Made by a program: the position numbers and the translations under genes | Notes under the pieces: model-generated | Told to the model about the DNA's origin: nothing | Database searches by the model: none | What the model saw: only the letters and a program-made list of their open reading frames with translations | Assembly (NCBI GenBank): GCA_021776145.1 | Contig: JAJFGM010000611.1 | Span: 1 to 14,584 of the forward strand | Reading direction: 5' to 3' | DNA: 14,584 nt | Source of the DNA: Kiloniellaceae bacterium | GTDB taxonomy: Bacteria; Pseudomonadota; Alphaproteobacteria; Kiloniellales; Kiloniellaceae | Shown: one piece after another, positions 7,380-14,584 of the stretch | Layout of the letters: every line of letters begins with the position of its first letter | Numbering within the stretch: position 1 is the first letter of the stretch

Positions 7380-7412
7380 TGGCACCGTCGTGGCACCGTA
7401 GTGGCACCGGTG
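7380..7412. repeat. 11-bp tandem repeat, three copies
   Basis: TGGCACCGTCG, TGGCACCGTAG and TGGCACCGGTG stand head to tail in the noncoding gap after the VanZ-like gene. The shared TGGCACCG core at an 11-base period puts the copies on one face of the helix, so a protein-binding array is possible. Nothing else supports a function. Confidence 0.65.
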
Positions 7413-7561
7413 GAGCCCCCACTATTCTTGCAATTTACCATGCTTTTCCGCCAATTAACCTTGTTCGCCTGATATTATGGCGACTGGATTTCAGGTCCGG
7501 TGGCGCCAACTCCCGCTCCGCCAGAACCAGGAAAAAGCACTCAACGGAGGAAGCCAGAAAC

Positions 7562-8791
7562 ATGCGCTACCGGGCACGGCTCGTCGACGAATTCAGCGGC
7601 CGAGACGAATCGTTCCTGGTCGAACTGTGCGACGGCCCGGGGTGGACGGCGGAGCAAGTCGTCGATGCCATCGACAAGGCCCGCCCACTGGCCGGCAAGG
7701 CGGGCTGGTGGCTGCGCTATCGCATTCGCCACTTCGTACCCTTGCCCACGCAACTGCGCCTCGAACTCGAACCCTCGAACCCTATGGCACTCATGGACCT
7801 CAGGCGGCTGACGCTGTATGTCGATCTGTTTGGCAAGTCCGACCATGACGCGGCACAACGCTCCGGATCGAAAGACGAAATCCGGGCCTTTCGCCAGCGC
7901 GCCGAAGCCGAGGTGGATTGGCTCTCGAGAGCCCTGGCCAGTTTGCGCCGCCAGGAACAGAATCACCTCGCCGCTTGCCGCAGGTTGGCGGAGGCCGCAC
8001 CGAACCGCCGGGAAACATCACTGCGGAGTTTGGATTGGCTGGCGGCCGAGGTCGCGGTGCTGGAAAAGCGCAAGGAACTGCGGGCCCTGCTCACCGCCTG
8101 CCCAAACCAGCGAAGTCGCGGGCGGGCTGTCCGTATGCCTTCTTTTGCGGGGCCGCAAAAGGCGGAGCATCTACGCTTCCCGGACCGGCAAGCGAAGGCC
8201 CCGCGACCCGTCGTCGCTTCGCCCTTTGCCCGACGGGACACCACCGTTCGCGGCCGCCGCGAAACCGCCACCGCCCCGTCCAACGCGCCATCTCCCAAGA
8301 TCCAGTCGCCAGACAGAACGACAGCAGACGGATCGACGTTAGATGGAACCGCAACCGCCGCAATGGCCGAAATGAGAGCCACGCCAGACAGGGCGGCGGC
8401 GGATTACACCGGCGCGCGCGGTTACGATGTTTCGATCTGCCGCGCCGACGGGCGTGTGAAGCACGTCACGGCCCGCCTGAACAACCTCGAGTCCGCAGAT
8501 GCGATCCTGCGCGAACTCGCGGCGCTCGATCCAGGACAGGCGGGCCCATTGGGTGGTGGCAAGACGGGCGAATGCCACGTCACCGCCTTTGAGCGCGACA
8601 ACACCAGGATTCGCATCAAGGTATCGCCGCCGCCCCGAACAAGGTTTGCGATGGCAGCTAAAGCGGATGGCAATGAGACGCTGATAACGGTCGATCTTTT
8701 GCCCTCAATCCGCGACAGCGCCGACCACGCTAACGAGCCGGCAATCGCCGCGGCTGCACGAAGGTGGGCGCCTGCTCCTCCAAATCCCTAA
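7562..8791 (+). CDS. Hypothetical 409-residue protein, two ordered regions joined by a linker
   Basis: The ATG at 7562 follows a good ribosome site (CGGAGGAAG, 7545-7553). I do not recognise the family. Residues 1-90 look like a mixed alpha/beta domain (MRYRARLVDEFSGRDESFLV with FVPLPTQLRLELEP). Residues ~105-180 are strongly charged and helical, possibly coiled coil (EIRAFRQRAEAEVDWLSRAL, then LDWLAAEVAVLEKRKELRAL). Residues ~185-290 are a Pro/Arg/Thr-rich, probably disordered linker. Residues ~295-400 look like a second small domain (YDVSICRADGRVKHVTARLN, then CHVTAFERDNTRIRIKVSPP). No signal peptide or membrane segment is visible, so it is likely cytoplasmic. Its TAA overlaps the TAG of the giant minus-strand gene (shared bases 8788-8791), so the two converge with no terminator between them. 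Confidence 0.75.
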   Translation: MRYRARLVDEFSGRDESFLVELCDGPGWTAEQVVDAIDKARPLAGKAGWWLRYRIRHFVPLPTQLRLELEPSNPMALMDLRRLTLYVDLFGKSDHDAAQRSGSKDEIRAFRQRAEAEVDWLSRALASLRRQEQNHLAACRRLAEAAPNRRETSLRSLDWLAAEVAVLEKRKELRALLTACPNQRSRGRAVRMPSFAGPQKAEHLRFPDRQAKAPRPVVASPFARRDTTVRGRRETATAPSNAPSPKIQSPDRTTADGSTLDGTATAAMAEMRATPDRAAADYTGARGYDVSICRADGRVKHVTARLNNLESADAILRELAALDPGQAGPLGGGKTGECHVTAFERDNTRIRIKVSPPPRTRFAMAAKADGNETLITVDLLPSIRDSADHANEPAIAAAARRWAPAPPNP

Positions 8792-11700
8792 GCCAGCCCA
8801 TTGACCTGAGTGGGATCCTCGTCGGGACCGATCGGTCCGAAGGATGAGATGCCGACAGCCAGCGTCGCCGTAGCCTCGCCTGTCGTCAGGTCAGCGCCTA
8901 TTGTGGCTACTCCCGGTGCCGGTCCAAGCGCCTCAGGTAAGGGATCGCCGTCGAATGCCAGCAGGTCGCCGCTCGACAGGGGGGCTGCGGCAGTGCTGGC
9001 CGCAACCACCACGCCAAGATCGTTCTCGTACGCCATAACCGTGCCAACGACAAATATCGTGCCACCGCCGGTGCGGGTGATGGAAATGCTGGCTATGTCA
9101 CCGGCGGTATCAAGGTCGGCCTGGCCAACTGTCGCGGTGAAACTGCCGGATGAACTGCCCTGGCCAGGGATGATCACCTGACCGAGCAGAGCCTCGTTGT
9201 GATCGCGCACCTCGGCCGTTACCGACTCGCCCGCACCCAGACGTTTGAGCTCGATCTCGACAAAATCGATCGAAGGCGAGGTAAAGTCGAAGCGTACGGC
9301 GTCGCCGCCAAGAATTTCGTCGCGCCAGACGCCTTGCTCGACAACCCCGCCGAGGTCGCTGACACTCAGCGCGTCGCGGTTTGCCAAATAGGACAACGCA
9401 CCACCGATGGCGGACACCTGGATATCGCCATTGCCGTCGAAGTCGCTCGCCTCGGGATCGAAGTTGAACACCTGTCCCAACCCCGGCGTCACGTTGAGAT
9501 CGTGCATCGTCAGGGTGAGGGTCTGTTCCAGGGTCGCGTTGACGCCGTCATCGACACTGAGCAAAAGGTCCAAGGTCGCGCTACCGTTTCCCTGATCGAC
9601 GAATCCCGTGGGCGGAGCTTCGAAATCCAGAGGTGCGGTGAGCAAAAGCTGATCGCCGGAAATCACGAAGGCTCCGGCCGTCGGGTCGTCCACCAGAGCG
9701 AAGGAAAAGCTGTTGCTACTGTCGACATCGGTCGCGCCGAGGGTTGCCGAGAAAGCGGTGCCTTCGTCGAATTCCGTCCGCGATGCGATCAAGCCCGTAG
9801 GAGCCGTGTCGTTACGATCGAGAAGTGTCAGGGTCAGCCCCTTCACGAATGCCGGATTGGTGCCGTCATTCGCGCTGACTAGAAGGGGCACTTCGGCACT
9901 GCCGCTGCCGAGATCGACGAATTGGGGCGGCAAGTTTTCAAAGTCGAGCGGTGCGATCAAAGACAACTGGTCGCCGACGACTTGGAAAGCGCCCGATGGA
10001 TCGTCGACCAGGGCATAAACGAAGGCGTTGCTGTCGAGATCGCTGGCGCTGAGCGTGGCGGAAAACAGCACGCCCTCGTCAAACGACGCGACCGAGACCT
10101 GAATATCGGTTGGACCGCCTTCGTTGCCGAGATCGTTGACCGTCAGGACCACGGACTTGGCCAGGGGTGCATTGACCCCGTCGTCCAAGGTTATGACAAG
10201 TTCGACCGTGGCCGCGCTGCCGACCCCGCTGGTGAAGGCGGACGGCAAAGCCTCAAAGTCAAGCGGCGCGATAAGCGACAGCTGATCACCGACAATCTGG
10301 AATGCGCCGCTCGGATCGTCGGTCAGCGTGAAACCAAAGCTGTTGACAAAGTCGGCATCGACGGGTGTCAGCGTGGTCGCGAATTCCTGGTTCTCGATGA
10401 GATTCGACTGTCCGAGAAAAATATCGCTGGGCACCGTGTCGTTGCGGTCGCCGATGGTGATGACGATGTCTTTGGCGAAGGTAGGGTTGCTGCCGTCGTC
10501 GGCAAGGACCCGCAATGTGGTATCGGCGCTACCGTCACCGCGTTCGACGAACCCGGCTGGTAAATCCTCGAAGTCAAGGGGGCCGGCGATCGTGAGCTGG
10601 TCGCCGTTTACCGCAAAGAGACCGGTCGGGTCGTCGGCCAGAGCGTAAGTGAAGGTGCCCGCCGCATCGCCATCGACCGCGGACAACTGGGCGGCGAAGC
10701 CGTCGTTTTCCAGGAAGCCGTCCTGCGAGACAAGAACATCGCTGGCGCCGGTGTCGTTTTGGTCGACAAGCGTAAGTGTCAGGGTCTCGCTGTGGCTGTT
10801 GTCGGTCCAGGCGCTTGCCTCCGGATCGGCACGAACAGCCGCCAAGATATCATCGAATCCGACCTGACCCGGCACGTCGGAAGTCTGCTCGGTTACATAC
10901 ATCATGCGCATGTTCAGGCGGTCGAAGCCCAGGGCGAGCATTTCGGCGGCGGTGAAAGTGCCGTTTTCTATTTCGCGCAAACTGTTCGCTTGCACACTCA
11001 TATCGACCGGTGCAAGGCCGTCGTCGAGCACGTCGTAGTAGTCGAAGGCCTCGGACGCGCCATAAAGGTCGGGGCTGCCGACGGACAGGCCGTTGGCGAC
11101 CGCGGTGTCGTATACCTGACGAATGCCGGCATCGCCGACCTGCCCGGGAAGGAAATTGATCGGCTGACTTATCTCGATATTGTCCGCCGCCGCGGAGAGC
11201 GTCTGAATGGTCTGCTCGATCTGATCGATATAGGAGGCCGCATCATAATCGCTGGTCGCGACATCAATGTTGATCGCGGTTTCCTGTAGCGCTGTCCACG
11301 CCAAAGACCCGTCGTCGTCATAGCGCGAGATCATATCCAGGTACATCGCCCTGGCCTTGTCCATAACCTCGGAGTCCCAACGCCGCGTCCTGAATTCGGT
11401 GCCGCCATCGCGGTCCGGCTCCAAACCGCCCTGACCTGGCAGACCGCCATAGGTCTCGTGATCGTTGATGATGTACTCCGGAGGACCTGCGGTAAGGGCA
11501 TCCTCGGCCAAAGTGCTGAAATTCTGCAGCCGTACGATCAAGCCGACTTTTTTGCCGATCGCCTGCGCCCGTTCGATCCCGGCATCGACGATGCTCCAAT
11601 CGTAGATCCCCTGGCCGGGTTCAACCGCGTACCAGGGAACGCGCAGGATTATGCCCTTCACAAGCGGGTCATCGGCCAACTCGAACAAGCGGTCCGGCCA

Positions 11701-14286
11701 GTTGCCATCACTGCGCGTGAAGGCGAGCACCCAAACGCCCTGGAGATCATTGGTCTCGACAGCGAGATCGATGCTCGCGGTGCCGTCGCCGTTATTCGTA
11801 AAGCCGGCCGGCAAGGCTTCGAAGTCGAGCGGTTGGCTCAGCGAAAGCTGGTCGCCGTGGATCTGGAACATGCCGCTGGGATCGTCGAGCAACGTGAACT
11901 GAGTCGAACTGACAGCTTGCGAGTCGGGATCGTCGAACGTCAGGGTCGCGCTGAAGGGACTGTTCTCGCTGAAGCTGCTTGCCGACAGCGCGATATCGCT
12001 GGCAACGCTGTCGTTCTTGTCGACAAGCGTGAAAGAGAGTGTCTGCGCGGCCGACTCGTTCGACCCATCGTTCGCCGTTACCGACACGTCAATTCGCGCG
12101 GTGCCATCGCCTTGGTCGATTGCGCCGGTCGGCAAGGCCTCGAAATCCAAGGGAGCCGCCAGGGACAATTGGTCACCGATGATCTGAAAAGCGTCGCCGG
12201 GATTGGATTGCAGGCTGTAGGTGAAGCTGTTCAGGATTGGAGAATCGGCATCTTCGGCACTGAGGGTCGTCGTAAAGAGAACTCCCTCGAAGAAGCTGAC
12301 GGCAGCCGCCTGTATCGCGATGGGGGCGTTATCGTTCAGATCGCGCAGCGTAAAAACGATGCTCTCGGCAAGCGGCACATTTTCTCCGTCACTGACCGAA
12401 ATGCCCAGGCTAACGCTGGCAGTGCCGTCTTGCTGATTGACAAAACCCGGCGGCAGGCTCTCAAAATCCAGTGGCTGGATGAGTGACAGCTGATCACCGA
12501 GCACCTGGAAGGCGCCGCCCGTGGGATCGTTGATCAGGCTGTAGTGCAGCCCCCCGCTGTCAGGATCCGTGGCCGACAGTGTGGCGGCGAATAGACCGGC
12601 TTCATCAAAGGCAGTACTTGAGACTTGCAGGTCGCTTGGGCCGGCGAGGCCGCCGGCCGCCGCCGCCGTCGAGACGGAATGCAGTAAGAAATCGGCGCTG
12701 GCAAACTTCGGCGCCAATACGACGCTGGCAATCGCCGTGTCACCGCTCGGCGGCGCGGTTAGATCGGCGGCACTCAGCTGAAAGGCCTGTGGCGCGCGTC
12801 CGGCGGCACCCGACCCTTGCCCCAGCAACACGCCGCTGCCGAGTTCCTCACCGGCTGCGTTGAATGCAACCCACACTGCCTTCTTCCAGCCGACGAACTC
12901 GGTGAGTTCAAAATCAATCTTGGTCACCGAGGATGACGCAAAGACGATCTGTAACATCTCGCCGCCGCCGACCTGCCATCCGGCGTTTCCATCACCGACA
13001 CCCGGGACGGCCGCCACGCCGACGCCGGAGAATTGCGCGTCGGTGTCGAAGGTAAGCAAGCCGCCAAGCGGAACCAAGGTGATGCCGTTCGACGACCAAC
13101 TGGTTCCAGCCGCAGGGAAATTCGCGATATCCATGGCGAAATCATCGCCAACCACCGTGCCCGGCGTTTCGTTGAGGTCGTTGACCGTGAGCGTCAGGGC
13201 CTGCGCGAAGGGCGCGTTGGCGCCGTCATCCACGGTGATCTCGATCTGCGTGGTCGCAGTAGCATTGCCCTGGTCAACAAAGGCGGATGGCAGTGCTTCG
13301 AAATCCAGAGGCGCCAGAAGTGAAAGCTGATTGCCGATGATCTGAAACGCGCCACTGGGATCGCTGCTCAAAGTGTAGGTGAAGCTGTTGGCAGCCGACG
13401 AATCGGCATCGGTGGCGCTGAGGTTGGCGGAATAAAACTGGTTTTCGCCGAAGCTGGCAGCCGAGATCTGCACCGCACTTGGCGCGACGTCATTGAGGTC
13501 GCGAAGGGTGACCGTCAGGTTCTTTTCGAAGGCCGGGTTCTCGCCATCGTTCGCGGCCAGGCGCACGACGATTGTTGCCGTTCCGTTGCCGTGATCGACG
13601 AAGCCGGGCGGCAGGTTCTCAAAATCCAGAGGCGCCGTCAGCGACAGCTGGTCGCCGACAACTTGAAAAGCGGCACTGGGATCATTGACCAAAGCATAGG
13701 AAATAGAACCGGCTGGAGTATCCGGATCGCTTGCGGTCAAGGTCGCCGAATAACCGACGTTTTCGTCGAAACTCACCTCGGAAATCTGAATATCAGTGGG
13801 TGACAGACTGCCACTGCCGCCCGTGGCGCTTTCCATCGCGCTAATCTCGCCGATTACGAACGCTGAGCCGCTGCCACGACTGAGCGTAATACTGGCGATT
13901 GCCCCACTGCTGTCGAGATCGGCTTGGCCGATCGTTGCCGTGAAGCTGCCGTTCGCGCCGCTGCCTTGGCCGCTGATGGTCACCAGACCGAGAAGAGTTC
14001 CGCCGCTGTCATGCACCTCCGCGAGTGCAGTCTCGCCCGCGCCAAGGCGCTTGAGTTCAACCTCGACCATCTCTATGGCGGGAGAGGCAAAGTCGATCTT
14101 CAGATTATCTCCCCGGCCGATCTCTTCGCGCCAGGTGCCGTTTTCGACGATCCCACCGCTATCGGTGACGCTGACAGCATCGCGGTTGACAAGGTAGGAC
14201 AACAGGCCGCCTGTCGCCGAAAGCTGGATCTGGTCATCACCGTTGAAATCGTCGGCTGAAGGATCGAAGCGGTACATCTGCGCCAC
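8788..14286 (-). CDS. Giant cadherin-like repeat protein with an embedded glycoside-hydrolase-like domain
   Basis: The product has about 1,832 residues and no visible cysteine. In order: N-terminal beta-domain (about 4-154); cadherin-like repeats 1-2 (162-375); a diverged copy of the beta-domain (376-546); repeats 3, 4 and the first part of 5 (549-847); a TIM-barrel-like insert (848-1163); the last strand of repeat 5 (1164-1179); repeats 6-9 (1180-1600); a C-terminal copy of the beta-domain (1603-1753); and a Gly/Pro/Ala-rich acidic tail ending PTQVNGLA. The repeats carry cadherin calcium-site motifs: an early Glu (DEN, GEN, SEN), (A/S)xDxDS, LDFE in place of LDRE, and a final (D/R)xND. The likely role is a secreted or surface adhesin or stalk. 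No Sec signal, RTX repeats or anchor is seen, so type I-like export is only a guess. GTG 14286 was chosen because GGAGG lies eight bases upstream. The open frame extends to TTG 14385, but that extra 33-residue stretch is Cys-, Gly- and Arg-rich, unlike the rest. ATG 14277 is also possible. Confidence 0.92.
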   Translation of the reverse strand: MAQMYRFDPSADDFNGDDQIQLSATGGLLSYLVNRDAVSVTDSGGIVENGTWREEIGRGDNLKIDFASPAIEMVEVELKRLGAGETALAEVHDSGGTLLGLVTISGQGSGANGSFTATIGQADLDSSGAIASITLSRGSGSAFVIGEISAMESATGGSGSLSPTDIQISEVSFDENVGYSATLTASDPDTPAGSISYALVNDPSAAFQVVGDQLSLTAPLDFENLPPGFVDHGNGTATIVVRLAANDGENPAFEKNLTVTLRDLNDVAPSAVQISAASFGENQFYSANLSATDADSSAANSFTYTLSSDPSGAFQIIGNQLSLLAPLDFEALPSAFVDQGNATATTQIEITVDDGANAPFAQALTLTVNDLNETPGTVVGDDFAMDIANFPAAGTSWSSNGITLVPLGGLLTFDTDAQFSGVGVAAVPGVGDGNAGWQVGGGEMLQIVFASSSVTKIDFELTEFVGWKKAVWVAFNAAGEELGSGVLLGQGSGAAGRAPQAFQLSAADLTAPPSGDTAIASVVLAPKFASADFLLHSVSTAAAAGGLAGPSDLQVSSTAFDEAGLFAATLSATDPDSGGLHYSLINDPTGGAFQVLGDQLSLIQPLDFESLPPGFVNQQDGTASVSLGISVSDGENVPLAESIVFTLRDLNDNAPIAIQAAAVSFFEGVLFTTTLSAEDADSPILNSFTYSLQSNPGDAFQIIGDQLSLAAPLDFEALPTGAIDQGDGTARIDVSVTANDGSNESAAQTLSFTLVDKNDSVASDIALSASSFSENSPFSATLTFDDPDSQAVSSTQFTLLDDPSGMFQIHGDQLSLSQPLDFEALPAGFTNNGDGTASIDLAVETNDLQGVWVLAFTRSDGNWPDRLFELADDPLVKGIILRVPWYAVEPGQGIYDWSIVDAGIERAQAIGKKVGLIVRLQNFSTLAEDALTAGPPEYIINDHETYGGLPGQGGLEPDRDGGTEFRTRRWDSEVMDKARAMYLDMISRYDDDGSLAWTALQETAINIDVATSDYDAASYIDQIEQTIQTLSAAADNIEISQPINFLPGQVGDAGIRQVYDTAVANGLSVGSPDLYGASEAFDYYDVLDDGLAPVDMSVQANSLREIENGTFTAAEMLALGFDRLNMRMMYVTEQTSDVPGQVGFDDILAAVRADPEASAWTDNSHSETLTLTLVDQNDTGASDVLVSQDGFLENDGFAAQLSAVDGDAAGTFTYALADDPTGLFAVNGDQLTIAGPLDFEDLPAGFVERGDGSADTTLRVLADDGSNPTFAKDIVITIGDRNDTVPSDIFLGQSNLIENQEFATTLTPVDADFVNSFGFTLTDDPSGAFQIVGDQLSLIAPLDFEALPSAFTSGVGSAATVELVITLDDGVNAPLAKSVVLTVNDLGNEGGPTDIQVSVASFDEGVLFSATLSASDLDSNAFVYALVDDPSGAFQVVGDQLSLIAPLDFENLPPQFVDLGSGSAEVPLLVSANDGTNPAFVKGLTLTLLDRNDTAPTGLIASRTEFDEGTAFSATLGATDVDSSNSFSFALVDDPTAGAFVISGDQLLLTAPLDFEAPPTGFVDQGNGSATLDLLLSVDDGVNATLEQTLTLTMHDLNVTPGLGQVFNFDPEASDFDGNGDIQVSAIGGALSYLANRDALSVSDLGGVVEQGVWRDEILGGDAVRFDFTSPSIDFVEIELKRLGAGESVTAEVRDHNEALLGQVIIPGQGSSSGSFTATVGQADLDTAGDIASISITRTGGGTIFVVGTVMAYENDLGVVVAASTAAAPLSSGDLLAFDGDPLPEALGPAPGVATIGADLTTGEATATLAVGISSFGPIGPDEDPTQVNGLA
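9028..9480 (-). repeat. C-terminal copy of the end beta-domain
   Basis: This part encodes about 151 residues (1603-1753 of the giant protein) closely similar to its own N-terminus. Shared marks are FDPxAxDFxG, GG(A/L)LSYL(A/V)NRDA, GVWRDEI against GTWREEI, the identical VE(I/V)ELKRLGAGE, and GSFTAT(V/I)GQADLD. The spacing is kept throughout, so the two ends derive from one duplicated domain. The fold looks like an all-beta jelly roll of the carbohydrate- or calcium-binding kind; this is inferred from strand pattern only. Confidence 0.85.
9487..10749 (-). repeat. Cadherin-like repeats 6-9
   Basis: Four consecutive units of about 105 residues (9487-9801, 9802-10116, 10117-10431, 10432-10749), listed from the C-terminal end. 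Each has DDP(S/T) followed within a few residues by F, then GDQL, PLDFE and a closing (D/R)(L/R)N or close variant. Repeat 9 has LDFEAPP in place of LDFExLP. The even length and strong conservation suggest recent duplication or gene conversion within the array. Confidence 0.9.
10798..11745 (-). other. Glycoside-hydrolase-like TIM-barrel domain inserted in cadherin-like repeat 5
   Basis: About 316 residues (848-1163 of the giant protein) interrupt repeat 5. The pattern fits a beta/alpha barrel: GVWVLAF (strand 1), GIILRVPWYAVEPGQGIYDW (strand 2 and loop, much like the W..vEP..G.ydw start of clan GH-A glycosidases), KKVGLIVRLQNFS (3), SLAWTALQETAI (4, with Glu 1002 where the acid/base would lie), IEISQPINFLP (5), LSVGSPDLYG (6), VDMSVQANS (7) and RMMYVTEQT (8, Glu 1133). 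The strand-7 nucleophile position holds Gln, so it may be inactive, use another residue, or only bind sugar. I cannot assign a GH family. Confidence 0.7.
11746..12642 (-). repeat. Cadherin-like repeats 3, 4 and the first part of 5
   Basis: Repeat 3 is 12328-12642, repeat 4 is 12007-12327, and the first 87 residues of repeat 5 are 11746-12006. Repeat 5 is complete through IDLAVETND, where repeat 4 reads IDVSVTANDG. The barrel domain begins at that point, and the missing last strand (ETLTLTLVDQND) follows the insert at 10750-10797. Confidence 0.9.
12649..13161 (-). repeat. Diverged internal copy of the end beta-domain
   Basis: Residues 376-546 of the giant protein are not cadherin-like. They share with the two end domains the order GGLL, then a Gly/Asp-rich patch, W.VGGGEMLQIVFASSSVTKIDFEL, a short strand with GEELGSGVLLGQGSG, and a final (Q/T)A(F/T)xLSxADL followed by IASVVL. 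Its length is about 20 residues greater. It is an old paralogue separating repeats 1-2 from repeats 3-9. Confidence 0.6.
13162..13803 (-). repeat. Cadherin-like repeats 1 and 2
   Basis: Repeat 1 is 13483-13803 and repeat 2 is 13162-13482. Both have the full motif set: DIQISEVSFDEN or AVQISAASFGEN, then ASDPD or ATDADS, GDQLSL or GNQLSL, LDFENLP or LDFEALP, and LRDLND or VNDLNE. Confidence 0.9.
13825..14277 (-). repeat. N-terminal end beta-domain
   Basis: Residues 4-154 of the giant protein, starting MYRFDPSADDFNGDDQIQLS. It aligns along its whole length with the C-terminal copy, including ELKRLGAGE and GQADLD. Its presence at the very start leaves no room for a cleavable signal peptide if GTG 14286 is the true start. 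Confidence 0.85.
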
Positions 14287-14584
14287 TACGGCCGCCTCCG
14301 CGGCACATCGGCACGGCACCAGGCAGGCAGAAGAGGCACAGGGACCGCTCCCGCCCCGGCCGCTTTCAAGCTGGCCGCGGCACAACTCAACATGCTTCGC
14401 AAATCACCTACAACCATTCCACGGTCCCAAAATACGCCCTTGACCCAAGCACGCCCAAGGCGGCCGGCCAATCGGATTTACAGCAAGGAGCCCCGACAAG
14501 AACGAAACGCATCTCACATCGCGAGAACGGACAGTTGCTTTGCCCTTTTTGTCGCGATCACGGTGGCCGAATAACTGCAATCCG
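14287..14584. other. Upstream region of the giant gene, no supported gene
   Basis: This stretch must hold the promoter of the giant minus-strand gene, but I cannot pick out a convincing promoter. A short minus-strand frame (ATG 14393 or TTG 14471, to TAG 14286-14288) ends exactly at the GTG start of the giant gene, sharing a base in TAGTG. This could allow translational coupling, but the peptide has no recognisable features. A plus-strand frame at 14392-14574 also looks non-coding. Confidence 0.4.

Noticed and set aside
7429..7480. Promoter-like TTGCAA and TATTAT boxes upstream of the 409-residue gene
   Set aside because: The spacing between the candidate boxes does not suit a sigma-70 promoter.
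9199..12486. Long plus-strand open frames opposite the giant gene (9199-9882, 9922-10563, 11458-12486)
   Set aside because: They lie wholly opposite a clearly coding repeat gene. Their translations are mirror products of its codon bias, with similar segments recurring at the repeat period and no independent domains or ribosome sites.
8788..14286. The giant gene's repeat array considered as a CRISPR or satellite array
   Set aside because: The repeats are about 318 bases, fully coding and without spacers; they encode protein domains.
14286..14471. Short minus-strand frame ending at the start of the giant gene, considered as a leader peptide or frameshifted signal peptide
   Set aside because: Its hydrophobic part is short and broken by Pro and Arg, and no clear ribosome site is present. 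It is mentioned only as possible coupling.

Overview
The window is high-GC DNA from a Gram-negative bacterium, most likely an alphaproteobacterium. That placement is an inference from base composition, the tRNA-Leu, the IS1182-type remnant and the style of the SDR and EamA proteins; no ribosomal RNA or other phylogenetic marker is present. No complete known operon is visible. The window is a patchwork of single genes, short gene pairs and degraded mobile DNA, as expected of an accessory or rearranged region.

Layout. At the left edge (1-175, minus) is the N-terminus of a short-chain dehydrogenase. A tRNA-Leu(UAA) follows at 372-459; it carries two unusual bases. The next ~780 bases hold no intact gene, only a minus-strand remnant of a phage-type helical domain (568-711), so the tRNA was possibly an old integration site. 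Two plus-strand genes come next: an alkaline-phosphatase-fold protein (1236-2789) that seems to have lost key catalytic residues, and a GT4 glycosyltransferase (2909-4159). They look like a small surface-glycan module. A 0.5-kb scar with a 15-bp tandem repeat and an IS1182-type transposase fragment separates them from an EamA/DMT exporter (4659-5546). Then come a small exported protein that seems to be split by a frameshift (5686-6111, continuing in another frame to 6200), a small minus-strand hypothetical (6493-6771), a VanZ-like membrane protein (6982-7365) and an unrecognised 409-residue protein (7562-8791).

The right 40% is one minus-strand gene (8788-14286) for a ~1,832-residue, apparently cysteine-free, repetitive protein. 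It has nine cadherin-like repeats of ~105 residues, each with the LDRE-like LDFE signature and acidic calcium-site motifs. Homologous ~150-residue beta-domains sit at both ends, and a diverged third copy lies between repeats 2 and 3. A ~316-residue TIM-barrel, glycoside-hydrolase-like domain is inserted into the last loop of repeat 5. The likely reading is a very large secreted or surface calcium-stiffened protein that carries an enzyme or sugar-binding domain mid-stalk. No classical signal peptide, RTX nonapeptide, sortase motif or secretion gene is visible, so its export route is unknown. This protein is the most unusual object in the window.

I see no CRISPR array, rRNA, origin, intact transposon or recognisable defence system.
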